NCBI GenBank assembly: GCA_015956445.1
Contig: WIUZ02000034.1
Coordinates: 1 to 53,528, forward strand
DNA length: 53,528 nt
Origin: Thelephora terrestris
Taxonomy: Eukaryota; Basidiomycota; Agaricomycetes; Thelephorales; Thelephoraceae
Direction of reading: 5' to 3'
Shown: positions 34,200-45,259 of the stretch, piece after piece
How positions within the stretch are numbered: the first letter of the stretch is position 1
Layout: each line of letters begins with the position of its first letter
Notes under the pieces: generated by a model
The model's input: the letters and a program-made list of their open reading frames with translations, nothing else
Databases searched by the model: none
What the model was told of the DNA's origin: nothing
Position numbers and translations under genes: made by a program

Positions 34200-37100
34200 A
34201 TGACCAGCATTACCCCCTCACCCGTTACCTCAACTACCAAGTTACAGCCACCGTCCTTCAAACCCCTCGAGCCATCACTCACCCTCCTCTTCTCGCTCAT
34301 GTCCCGTCGGGATATAATATGCATCTTCCTTCCAGCCGTCCTTGCTTCTCTCATCTCGGGTGGTGTCGCACCTTTCATGACCATTGCGGTCGGTCAAGCC
34401 TTCGACGCATTCGCCAAATTCCCCCTCACAAATCCGACCCAAGAAGACAAAGACAAGCTGTTGAGAGGTGTTGGACTTTCCGCTCTCGAACTACTCAGTC
34501 TCGCCGTTGCCGCTCTAGTCCTCAGCAGCGTCACTTCCAGCCTCTGGATTACGACAGGTGAAAAGAACTTGCGAGCTTTGCGTCGCCGTGTCTACCACGT
34601 TATCACAAACAAAGAGATGGTCTGGTTTGACAAGATGGGCTCGGACGATTCTACGACGACAGCCGATGGCGAGGGTTCTTCCATTGGCGCTGGTGGCATG
34701 ATGGCTCAGTACGCCAAGTACGCGTATTTTCGTTCTCTGATTTTCACTGGTAATATCTAACTTATCTGCGCAGGGATACCGAAGATGTCCGATCTGCGTC
34801 TTCCCTTGCCCTTGGGTTGGCCATTCAATATCTAACCACCACACTGGTCGCCCTCATTCTCGGCTTCCAGGGCTCGTGGTCACTCGCCCTAGTGGTTTTA
34901 TCGACCTTCCCCATCCTTGTTCTTCTCGGCGGGCTCTCTCAGGGGCTCTCCCAGGGCCTGCTCGCGGGCGAACGCTCTTACACGGCGACCGCAGCAACCC
35001 TCGTTGACCGCGCCGTTGCCTCCATCGCTACCGTCAAGGCATTCAACGCGTTCGATCATGAATTGAAGGTCCTCGAGCGCGCTCTTACCGGTATCAAGAC
35101 CGCAGCTGGGAAGATAATCACATTATGGGGCGTTAGCATGGGATTCACTCAATTTTTTCTCATGTCCATGTTCGTTCAAGCCTTCTGGTATGGCTCAAAG
35201 CTTGTCCGAGAAGGCCATAACACTCCCGGCCAGGTCATGACCGTCTTCTGGGCTTGCCTAATTGCCACCAGCAATATCCATCTTGCTACCCCTCAATTTC
35301 TCCTCCTTGCCAAGGGCAAGACTGCCATGGCTTCCCTGCTTAACATGATAGAAGCACCCGCTTCTGAAGGTTCTTCACGCAATTCCACCCACCTCATTCC
35401 CCTCTCTCGGAAAGTATGCAGCTTAAGGAAGATCCACCCTTCGGAGTGCCGAGGGGAGCTGGAGATGATTGACGTCACTTTCGCATACCCTTCCCGCCCC
35501 ACCGTCCCCATCCTCGACAACGTGACGATGTATTTTCCTGAAGGCGACACTACTTTCGTTATCGGCGGATCTGGATCTGGGAAGTCTACCGTTGCTCAAC
35601 TCCTCGCTGGCATGTACTCCCAACAATCTGGACAGATCACTCTTGATCAGCAAGACATTCAAGTTCTTGACGAGAAGTTCACCCGTCAGCACATCGCCCT
35701 TGTCTCTCAGTCGTGCATCATGTTCGACATGAGTGTCCACGATAATGTTGCGATGGGACTTGCTGGTTCTCCTTCTGGAAAGCGTCCCGAGGACGTTACT
35801 CGTGAAGAGGTGATCGCTGCTTGCAGAGTTGCTCTGATGCATGAGTTCGTCCGCGACCTCCCGGATGGTTATGATACCATGCTAGGAAATGGTGGGGCAA
35901 ATTTATCCGGTGGTCAGAAACAACGTTTGGCGGTCGCCCGCGCTTTCCTGCGTGACCCAACCGTCTTGATCCTCGGTACGTTAGGTTTTGTCGGACTCAT
36001 TCACATTTCTAACTGCCCCAATAGACGAGGCCACCTCCGCTCTCGATGCCACTTCCCGAGTCTTGGTCTTCGAGGCTATCAAGCAATGGCGCAAGAACAA
36101 AACCACCATCGTTATCACTCATGACATTAGCCAAATTCGCTCCGAAGACTTCGTGATCGTGATGAAGGACGGTGTCAATGTTGAAACCGGCTACCGGGAT
36201 GACTTGGAGTCGATGAAGGGTGGCTACTTCAGGGGGATGGCAGACTCTCAAGGGGCTACCCACCCAGAACGCGATATCAACCACGAGATAGCCGAGAAAG
36301 AACGAAAGGTCCAAGCGATTCTTGACGAGACGGAAGGGGATAAATTCGAAGTCACTGGTCCATCGGTGCAACCCATCTCTCTCGGAAACTGGATGTTCGA
36401 CGTTGTCGCAGACCTCACCGTCCACAACTCTGGCCCTTCGGCCGTTTTCCCCCCTCGGACCAGTGGAATTATTGAAAACGGAACTTTCGCCGCTTCCCCC
36501 CGGTCGAGGCGACCCTCGAGCGTCCAAGTTTTGCCGCTGGCGGTCCCCCAACCGGCTGCTATGTCCAGTCCCCCTCGTCATCGTTTAAGCCTCCAATTCT
36601 CTCCCACCTTGCCCGTCTTTACCATCCCTTCTCAAGCCTCCTATATTCTTGATGACGATGACTTTGATGCAGAGAAGGATACCATCAAGAAGTCCGCCAG
36701 TCAAGCGAGCAGTCGCCGGTCAGGACGCAAGCGATCGAAACCTGAACTACAGGCAGTTATCGAGGAATCGGTTCCGGAACTACCCTCAGCCGCAGCCCCT
36801 GTATCTATCTTCAAACTCTTGTGCGATATCTACCCCACCCTTCCCCACAAATTCTTCGTTTTCCTCGGATGTTTCATTGCGGCCGCTAGCGGCGCAGTCA
36901 CCCCTGTTTTCTCTTTCGTCCTGTCAAAACTTATTGTTCAGGTTTCTGCTGGCGCGAAAGATGTCTCGCTTATCAACACTTTGGGAGGCATCGTGTTGGC
37001 GCTGGCTGCCATGGACGGGCTGCTGTTAGGTCTCAAGTACTTTATTCTCGAGAAGATTGCCGTCTCCTGGGTCAACCGACTTAGGATGTCCTGCTTCCGC

Positions 37101-38656
37101 TTGGTCCTGCTCCAGGACAAGAAGTGGTTCGACAAGGTGGACGGATCAAATGGACCCCTTAAGCTGGTTCAGATCTTCATCAAGGACGGCGATGACGCTA
37201 GGAGTTTCCTTGCCACTGTCATTCCACAGGCGATCGTCGTCGTCACCATGATTGGAACTGGATTGCTCTGGGCTATGATCACGGGATGGCAATTGACTCT
37301 TGTTGGAATGGCCATCGCTCCGGTCTTCGTCGTTACAATGGCCATTCAAACGAATCTAGTCGCCAAATGCGAGTTAAGGAACAAACGTGCTCGCGAGCAG
37401 GTAGCAAAGGAGTACTACGAGGTAAGATCTACTCTTGCTTGATGTACACTTCATAAGCTGACCTCCTACCTAGGCCATTGCCAACGTGCGCTCGATCCGT
37501 GCCATGGCATTTGAGCGGTTCTTCGAGCAGTCTTTCGAGAAATCTATCCAAGATGCGCATGCCGCGGGAATCAAGGGGGCTTTCGTTGAAGGTTGCACCC
37601 ACGGTGTTGCGAGCTCCCTCATCTACTTCTCAGAAGCTGCCTTGTTCTATGTTGGCGCGATCTTTATCGCCCGCGGCACCTACTCCTACATCCAGATGGT
37701 CGAGGTTCTCAATCTCATCGTTTTCACTGTTTCTCTCGGTTCTCAGCTGATGGGTTTCAGTACGTCGATTCCATATTTGATACTCTAACTCCTTTATTGA
37801 CAACTCCCTAGCCCAACACATTGCTACATCTCTCCAAGCAACTCGTGACTTTCACCGCCTCATGCAGCTATCGACCAACACCCAGGAGTCGCAAGGATCT
37901 GCGTGTCCTCCGATCAGAGGTTCGATCAGGTTGAACAAGGTCTCCTTTACCTACCCCGAGCGGCCTGAAGCTCCAGTCCTCAAGAACGTTTCTATGGAGG
38001 TCCGCGAGGGCGAGTGTGTCGCGATTGTCGGTGCATCCGGATGTGGGAAGTCCACCATCGCCGCTCTCCTCCAACGGCTCTACGAACCTACCTCCGGGTC
38101 GATTACCATTGGGCCGAACAAGTTGGGATCTATCAACGTAGGCTACCTACGTGATCACGTCGCTGTGGTCAGTCAGAACCCGAATCTATTCGATGCTCCT
38201 ATCAGCGAGAACATCGCCTACGGCTCCCAAACGCTACCTCAGGCCCAGATTGAAGAGGCTGCAAAGTCCGCTCAGGTCCACGACTTTATCATGTCTCTCC
38301 CCAAGGGATACAAAACCTTGGTTGGGGAGAACGCTTCGCTGATTTCCGGTGGTCAAGCACAACGCATCCAAATCGCCCGCGCGCTCGTTCGCCCCGCCAA
38401 CGTCCTCATCCTTGACGAGTGCACCTCCGCTTTGGACCCCACCAACCAGGCTGCGGTGTTGGAGACCATCAAGGATGCCAAGCTCGGACGCACTACGGTG
38501 ATGGTCACCCACAAGATCCCGGCTATGAAGATGTGTGACCGCATCTTGGTTGTCCACGACGGCGCCATCGCTGAGACGGGCACCTTTGACGAGCTCATGG
38601 ACCGTAAGGGTGTTTTCGCCCAACTTGCGAGCGGTGGTGAATGGTTCTCGGATTGA
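34200..38656 (+). CDS. STE6: STE6-like ABC transporter, probable lipopeptide mating-pheromone exporter
   Basis: Full-size ABCB transporter with two membrane domains and two nucleotide-binding domains, in the plasma membrane. The fungal STE6 group exports farnesylated pheromone. Membrane domain 1 starts LLFSLMSRRDIICIFLPAVL. NBD1 has Walker A GGSGSGKST near 35570, signature LSGGQKQR near 35908 and DEATSALD after an intron. A long Ser/Pro and charged linker (about 36250-36800) leads to membrane domain 2 (FKLLCDIYPTLPHKFFVFLG). NBD2 has Walker A GASGCGKST near 38031, signature ISGGQAQR near 38348 and DECTSALD near 38416. In-frame introns lie at about 34718-34773, 35975-36024, 37421-37472 and 37760-37811. 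No frame shift is needed. The start is the Met before TSITPSP; the frame is open upstream to about 33912, so an earlier start is possible. The DECTSALD variant also occurs in yeast Ste6. Confidence 0.92.
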
Positions 38657-39519
38657 TGGATTTATGTTATCTCTTGGGACGTTCACTTGACGATCTTTTC
38701 CTGCCCTGTCTTGTATGTAATACCACCACTTCCATTTACCCTGCGCTACCCTATTCGACCTTCACGACATTCTTTCGACCTGTTGTACTTTATTTCATCA
38801 TATTCGCATTCTCTGCAGCATCACGCATCACCTAGACGAATATCTAGCTTATGACATGTATCCGTAACACAAATTAATCGCACAGGAATTATTAACCGGT
38901 ACCGCCGGTATCAGGAGAGAAACCCGCCCTCATGGATGAGACCTGGTAAATACGGAGGCCACCAGTGGTTTACAGTAGGCACTGCCAAAGAGTGAAGGCT
39001 GTAGAGACATTAACTCCCTCGTGAAACTAGGTACATCTCGGCCAGACCACCACGCTGGACGCGAAGAGTTGGAACCGATGCCCCCGATGATAAGGGAGGA
39101 CCCAGGGCGTAGCAAACGATGGGGCTAGCCTTCCCACCGGCCAGTGGGGCAAATGAGTAGCTTGAGATTAAGTAGCCCGAACGAGAGATACCGCGACAAG
39201 GGCGGTGAGACGGCATTGGTTTCATAGGTACTGATATCTTTCGGCCAACAGAATTCAAAGCAAGCCACATACACAGATTGATCAGTGTCCAAGTATGGAA
39301 GTGACAATAAACATCAGCCACGTGGAAAATCCTGAGAAACCACGCCCCGCCAGCCGAGCGCTGAGTCTGGTCCAGGAGGAGACAACGTGCTCGGAACCAA
39401 TACCTGGGCACGCTCCCGAATATCCTCCAATATCTCGCTTTCCTCCTCATCCCCTTCCCCCACCATTTTCCATCGATCGCAGTTACGGCGTGATCTGGTT
39501 GTAGCGGATTACGACCACC
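38657..39519. other. intergenic region downstream of STE6
   Basis: 863 bp with the STE6 3' flank (T/C-rich first 150 bp) and the promoter of the next gene. A 196-codon minus-strand frame covers 39010-39600 and overlaps the next gene's start; it has hydrophobic patches but no recognisable domain, so I did not call it. Confidence 0.45.
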
Positions 39520-41811
39520 ATGAACATCACCATACGGCTCGAGCTCCAGTACCAAGGCGATAAGGCCCGCAAGATGAATCACGACCGCGATCCTGGACAC
39601 CGAGTCCTCCCTTGGTCTCCCTATGATCCCACTCGTAGCAAGCTTCCCGAAGATGCATTCAGTTGGAGGAGAATGCTCGACAATGACCTCAAGGCTCTAG
39701 AGTTTGGTCATCCGGAGACTGTTAACTATGTCAAACAGAGCGCCAAGATCTTCTGCAACTATGTGGTCGAGGAGAACGGGGTGAGTTGTCGTAGGTTGTT
39801 TGTCGACGTGGCGAGGACTGATGCAGGCGGAAACATAGCCCGCCCATCGGTCACTATGCGCGAGGATCGCCCAACTCGAGAAGCCTACTATGCGAGCGTT
39901 TAAGGAAAACATCTGTTTGTGAGTTTTATCTGGCTATTACATCGTGCAGAGACGACCGTAATCTCGAATATCGACCCCAATCGTGTAGGAAGTACGTGAA
40001 AATCATGTCCTCAAGGTATGAAAGGCGTAGGGAAAGGGATTCTGAGCCCGATGAGAGGACTCAGCGATCAATTTCTCCCGGTCCTCCACGCAAGAGATCC
40101 CGAACAGATGCTGAGCAACCGGGTTCACGGCTGGTGTATCAACGTCCGAGGTCGCCTTCCCCGCAACCACAGCCATCGACTCCGCGTTATCCAGCCGCGA
40201 CTACTCAACACAAGCCCTCTGAGACACCGACTCCAAGCGTCAGACCACACCAAGATGACCGCAATAAGCTCAGTCCGAGGTTGCAAAAAACTGCGCAAAA
40301 CTCATTCTCTTCGCAAACCTCAACGACCCCGCCGAGGGATCACAAAAATAGTTCGAATCATACACCCGCACCGCAGGCACCGCTGAAATTATCCAGTGCT
40401 CTGGCAACTTTGTCTTCCTCAACCGCCTTGTCTTCAATGCTATCGCGTACAGACGGCGCTGAAAATTCGCAACGAGCTACGAACTCTATCTCGCAGAGCC
40501 CGACGCGGGCGCCTGCCCCAAAGCCGACCTTGGGCGCGTCTGCCACTCAGTTTGATTTGGCAAAATTACATAGCTTGTCCCAGGCCTTACAGAACCATGG
40601 ATCAATATCCGCTCCTTCGACCGACGGCAACGGCAATGCCCATATCCCAAAACAAGCGGTATCAGCGACCGAGCCCAGGTCGACGCATCCGATGGCTACC
40701 GAACGCTCAAGCTCATCGTTAGTACGTTATTCAAACTCCTGTTCTACATGATTAGTGGTTGATTGTACCAGGCGGAGAAGGCTTCTGATGCATACCGAGA
40801 GTATGTCCGTCCTGTGTACAATGAAGGAGAGTCTCGCCAACGACGTGCTTCGACGAGCTCTCGCACGAGTGAACGACCCTTCTACGGTGTGTATCGGAAG
40901 GAGAGTTTCGGGTCGCGTCCCGATCACCCTCACTATGAGGACCCAGAGGCAACGAACGTTTCTCGGAGACGTTCTAGGTCTCCTATGCTGATCCCGCGGG
41001 GACCCGTGCAAATGAGAGTTCGTTCGCCAGTACGTCATCCGCGGGATGCAAGCAACGGCGATGTTCAGGCGATGTCGTATAACGAGAAAGAACGAGATAC
41101 GACCTGGGAGAGAGAGAGAGGATGGCTGCGCGAGCGTGAGCAAGATAGGGGTAGGGAGTTTGAAAGGGAATGGGAAACCCGTGAGCATGAACGTGAGAGG
41201 CAGTTGGAATGGGAGAGAGCACGAGAGAGGGAAAGGGAGCAAGAACGCGACAGAGAACGAGAGAGAGAGAGGTCACGACAGGTCAGCGGTGACCTCAATG
41301 GCGTCCATCCGTCTCGCAAAGGTGAACAACCTTACAGACATGTGTCTGTGGGTCTCTTTGCTGATGCCACCTCTTAGCGCTCATCGACGATGCACGACAT
41401 CGGGAAACAGGGGCGCCAATGACATTGGCAATGGACAGCGACAACATGATCAAGAGCCTTCAGGACGAATTGGCCTCTGCCAAAATGGCACTGGCTCAAG
41501 CTAGAGAAGAACTCGAGGCGGAGAAGCGTTTCTCGGCCAATGAGAAACAATATGCGGCGACCTGCGCACAGAAGTACCTCTTACTTCGGGAACGGAGTCA
41601 ATTGACCAAAGACACTTTGGTGAAGGCTCAAAATGACTTCAAGTCTGAGAAACGAAAAAACGAGGAACTGGAGCAGGTTATCAGTGACCTGCAGCGAGAG
41701 ATGACGTCCCCGAAGATGGTACCCGAGGTCCTCGATGCCTTGATCAAGATTGCAGGAATGAGCGTTCGGGTGAAAGATGTGCTCGATAGGGAAGGTTACA
41801 TGGTGACCTGA
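39520..41811 (+). CDS. Arg/Glu-repeat and coiled-coil protein of unknown function, probably nuclear
   Basis: Not a family I recognise, but the splice structure is clean. Exon 1 is 39520-39780 (FSWRRMLDNDLKALEFGHPE, IFCNYVVEENG) and exon 2 is 39839-39918 (SLCARIAQLEKPTMRAFKEN). A third exon from 39989 starts LKYVKIMSSRYERRRERDSE and continues as Ser/Pro/Arg-rich sequence with an NLS-like PRKRSR. An intron at about 40729-40780 precedes SRRRSRSP and a block of Arg/Glu dipeptides (EREREQERDRERERERSR, near 41230-41280). A 63-bp intron near 41322-41384 leads to a predicted coiled coil of about 110 residues (SLQDELASAKMALAQAREEL, KSEKRKNEELEQVISDLQRE) ending GYMVT. RS and RE repeats suggest RNA-processing or nuclear-speckle association by analogy only. 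Confidence 0.75.
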
Positions 41812-42220
41812 AAATCTCCTAGGGTTCATATCTGTTACGGTTCCCTCACTCGTCTAGTTTTTGATCGCTTTGTATCGTTTCGTTCTTTCTTGATCCATTT
41901 CAAGTCTCTGGCTGGAACTCGGCATCCGGAGGCGCCATATTCGAGTGAAGCAACCACATTCAATGCATTGCCGAGAAAACGAGTGTGTGTAGGTGAGTGT
42001 GTACAAGTGAACAGAGGATTCTATGTCCGCATGGGTGTGAAATCATAATTCAGGATATTAACCGGCCCGTAAGTCGAGCAAGAGAGGTTTATGGAGCAAT
42101 TCGTGTAAAGGAAAGGGATTTAAGAAATATGCGCAAAAGAACCCTAAGGAAGGTGATGATGTTGGAACACAGGATGACTTTTTTATTATTAGCGAGGTAA
42201 GTGTTTTTCTCCAGAGTAGT
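41812..42220. other. convergent intergenic region
   Basis: 409 bp between the 3' ends of the coiled-coil gene and the bestrophin-like gene. T-rich at the start; no gene seen. Confidence 0.5.
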
Positions 42221-44057
42221 CTAAACGTCAAGCGCGCTTTGCATGGAGCCCAGTCCGCGGCGCATCCATTCTCGGGGGGAGGTGCGGTCACCATCGTCAT
42301 CCGACTTGCTAGTAGGGGAAGTGAAGACGCAGTTGTTGGCGTCGGCGAAGGCCCAGACGGCTGGATCAGGGGCGGGAGTGGCGGTAACGGCACGAAGCTC
42401 GTTGCCTGGGCGCAAGAATTGAGTCACTCACTCGCGTTTAGGGGGAAAGGAATTGCTTACGGATGATGACATGAGTGAAGTAGTCCATGTTAAGATCGTT
42501 CTTATCGTAGCCGAAGGGGTCTAGTGGGTGGAGTTATGAGGTACGAAGGACAAGGAATTGTCCCGGAACTTACTTTCGATTTCCTCACCGGCAACCAAGA
42601 AACCGAAGAAGACGAAAGCCTGGGGTCGGATAGTTGTTGGTTAGGGGCGGTATGTAAATGGATTAGCGAGTAGTACGTACCACCACAGTTGTACCGGGAA
42701 TCGTTAACCAGCCCATGGTCTTCCAGATTTGGAAGGGAAGGGTCAAACAATAGATTGTGGTGACGGCCCACAGATGAAAGGAGTACGAGAACGGGATGGG
42801 CGTGGTCAAAATACGCTCGAGGCCAGTGAGCGAGTCGGTGAGAGAGAGCAGAGCATTCAGCAAAGCAGCTAAAAAGTGTGAGCAGAATCCGGAAATCGAT
42901 TTCCATGGAAGCGCTTACTGGTCGTTCCCGGGTCAATCGCCTTCCTGGTTTGCAAAGCAGAGACGTAGGAGCTCTGTGGGTGAGGTAAGCACAACAGAAG
43001 AACAGATTCAGTCAGAATCCCACCAGGTATAACGAGATTTCGAGAGGGATGTTTTGGGAAACGGCGTGCTCTCTCAGAGCAGCCCGTAACCTTGCAGCCT
43101 TCTTTCCCTTGATCTCTTTCCCACGTTTGGTCAATTGGCGAACCAATAAAGAGAATGGGAAAACGTCGAAGATAGCGAACTTTGGAGGATTACGAGCAGG
43201 CGAAAGGTAAAGTTCTTCGCCTGGGCGAGGTTTGGAAGACTTAGAGTTGGAATATCTTGGGGCCGAAGTAACGGGAGGGGGCAGTTGACCTTCGGCACTC
43301 TTTTCGGATTCGTTACGAGAAACTGAGAGCCGAGTTCCTTCCGAAGAGCGGCCCATCGGCATCTCGGATATATCAGGCATCGAAGGGCGACCGGCAGGCA
43401 AGGCGTAGGGAGGGAGGAACTTCACGAGGTGGTAGAGATCCTCATAGTAGATACCCTCTTCACCACGAAGGTAGTGCTTTATGGCAACGCTGAATGCCTC
43501 GATAAGGTTGAGGACGGTCTTCTTTTCGAGAAGAGTCCTCGCCTTTCGCTCCTGTAAGCTGGCCGCATCTCCCGGAATTTCTGGCATGACATCTGTGAAC
43601 GGTGATGAGATGGGCGGGCAGCTTCAAGAATGGGCGCTCTGACCTGGCACGTGGAACCATATGATGCGAGAAAGAGTTCTGCTGCCAAGAATTATTGCAG
43701 ACCAGAATCGACGGCCTTCGTTGTACCTTTCGAAACTGGAGGTGGTACGGTACGAGATGACGAAACCAAGCACGGTACCCAGTCTAAAAGGATATTCTTC
43801 AATAAATCAGATGTATAGGTGACAACGGCGGGTACTAACACCGTTAGCAAGGTGGACTGGATGGCGAGAGGGTAGATGAAATAGGAGATCGCTGTGACCA
43901 TTGCTCCCCACGCGGTGAAGAAAAGGAGGATGTGCCAGCACCGGAAGAGGGCAGTTGCGAGAAGGGCACTTATAACGGATGACCAGAAGCCTCTGCCTCT
44001 ACCGGTGAAAGGATCTATACCGGAGTGCATCGCGTGCGCAGGGATTGGTGAACTCAT
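42221..44057 (-). CDS. bestrophin-family (RFP-TM) anion channel
   Basis: Membrane protein of the bestrophin/UPF0187 family, which forms pentameric chloride or anion channels. It starts MSSPIPAHAMHSGIDPFTG. The first helices read FRCWHILLFFTAWGAMVTAI and SYFIYPLAIQSTLL. After an intron comes the family core LGTVLGFVISYRTTSSFERY, NEGRRFWSAIILGSRTLSR and WFHVPDV. Later exons give EKKTVLNLIEAFSVAIKHYL, YYEDLYHLVKFLPPY, a Ser/Pro-rich insert, NIPLEISLYL, LTDSLTGLERILTTPIPFSY and TLPFQIWKTMGWLTIPGT. AFVFFGFLVAGEEIENPFGY follows, which is the conserved C-terminal signature, then a short acidic tail. About six exons join without frame shifts. The ion and membrane cannot be read from sequence; fungal members may act at plasma membrane or vacuole. 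Confidence 0.88.
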
Positions 44058-44540
44058 AGTGACGATGAAGAAAAGGAGGGGAGTCGAGGAACAGAGGTGG
44101 ATTTTTTTCCAAGACCGTCTCGCTTACTATTTACCTCTGTTCCTGGCGCTTGCTGTACTCCTTCATCAGATGAGACAGGATCCATCGCAACCGGGTCGAT
44201 CGGCGCGTCACTAGGCGTTCTCTAATCGTCTTGGCATCCTCGTGTGCAACCTTGAACAACAAAACGTGTCCAAAAATTTGCCTTTCGCAGGCGTCATCTC
44301 ACCAAAATGTGTTTCACTTACCTCGACCAGCTGCCCCCGCTGTATGGAATATCTTCTAAAGCCTCTCCAGATCAGGCAATACCTTTTCTGGTAGAATGAT
44401 CAGTCGGACTCGCGGAAAATTCTGGCGGAGATCTAAATTTAACGCGATCAACACTGTCACGTGGCGCTCAGTCCACAACGCGTTCATAGCTTCAGCAAAA
44501 CTCCAACCCTCTCTTCCCCCAACGCTCATCGTCGATTATC
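44058..44540. promoter_or_regulatory. divergent promoter between the bestrophin-like and HMGN/H1-like genes
   Basis: 483 bp separate two start codons facing away from each other. The last 60 bp before 44541 are C/T-rich, as in highly expressed fungal promoters. Confidence 0.4.
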
Positions 44541-45259
44541 ATGGTTGCTAAACCCAAATCCACCTCCGCCCCCGCTGACGCTGACACTGCTCCTCGCCGC
44601 TCTGCTCGCATCAAGGAGCAACCAAAAGCTGAGCCCGAGCCTGCCCCTAAAAAGGTCCCGGCCAAACCACGCTCTAGGAAGGCCAAGGCTGATGAGGAGG
44701 ATAAGTCCGCGGGTGATGAGGCCGCTGCACCTCCCAAATCTCGTGGCAGAAAGAGAAAAGCCGAGGATGCTGAGGAGAGCGAACCTCCCGCAAAGAAGGT
44801 ATGTTCCAATAAACATACTCATAAATTGGCATCCTCGGCTCAACGTGGTTCCCTGAAAGACCAAGCCTGCTTCCAAAGCTAGCAAGCCAGCCTCGAAGGC
44901 CACCAAACCTGCTTCCAAGGCTACCAAACCCGCATCTAAGTTGACCAAACCAGCCTCAAAGGCGAAGCCCACCTCAAAGGCAGTAGATGGCACATCCTCC
45001 AAGCCCGCTTCTCGCCGGGCTGGTTCTAAACCCCCTTCTAAAGTCGGCACAACTAAGCCTGCTTCTACGGCTAAGAAGCCCTCTTCAACTGCCTCCCGCA
45101 AGCCAGCGTCCAAGGTGAGCTTGTATTTCACCTGACCAGATGTGGGAGATAACATCAGTGATATAGGCCCAGCCCACCACCGAGGAAAAGGCGGACGTTC
45201 CCGTTCCCGAGACTATCGCTGAGGAGCCTGAACCGGAGGCTGAGGCTGCGGCTGCTTAG
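44541..45259 (+). CDS. small Lys/Ala/Pro-rich nuclear protein, HMGN- or histone H1-tail-like
   Basis: A highly charged protein of about 200 residues in three exons. Exon 1 (44541-44798) has a DTAPRRSARIKEQPK motif close to the RRSARLS core by which vertebrate HMGN proteins bind nucleosomes. It continues with PAKPRSRKAKADEED and SRGRKRKAEDAEESEPPAKK. Exon 2 starts at 44860 with five tandem seven-residue repeats (T/S)KPASK(A/L) and further K/S/A/P sequence like linker-histone tails. Exon 3 (from about 45172) is a short acidic tail ending EPEAEAAAA. Both introns are in frame. A chromatin role is inferred from composition and the RRSARI motif; homology to HMGN is not established, and HMGN is regarded as vertebrate. 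There is no globular H1 domain. Confidence 0.75.
44860..44964 (+). repeat. 21-bp coding tandem repeat, five copies
   Basis: Five 21-bp units each encode (T/S)KPASK(A/L). Third codon positions vary between units while the residues stay constant, which points to selection on the protein repeat rather than a very recent expansion. Confidence 0.8.

Noticed and set aside
31148-39519. Search for small pheromone precursors with a C-terminal CaaX near STE6
   Set aside because: None of the short frames in the flanks ends in a convincing CaaX box after a suitable N-terminal extension.
39010-39600. 196-codon minus-strand frame with hydrophobic patches
   Set aside because: It overlaps the start of a well-spliced plus-strand gene, shows no domain or introns, and has no second line of support.
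44526-45155. 209-codon minus-strand frame with repeats such as ALEAGLVAFEAG
   Set aside because: It is the exact antisense of the KPASK coding repeat and its introns; the repeat periodicity comes from the sense gene.
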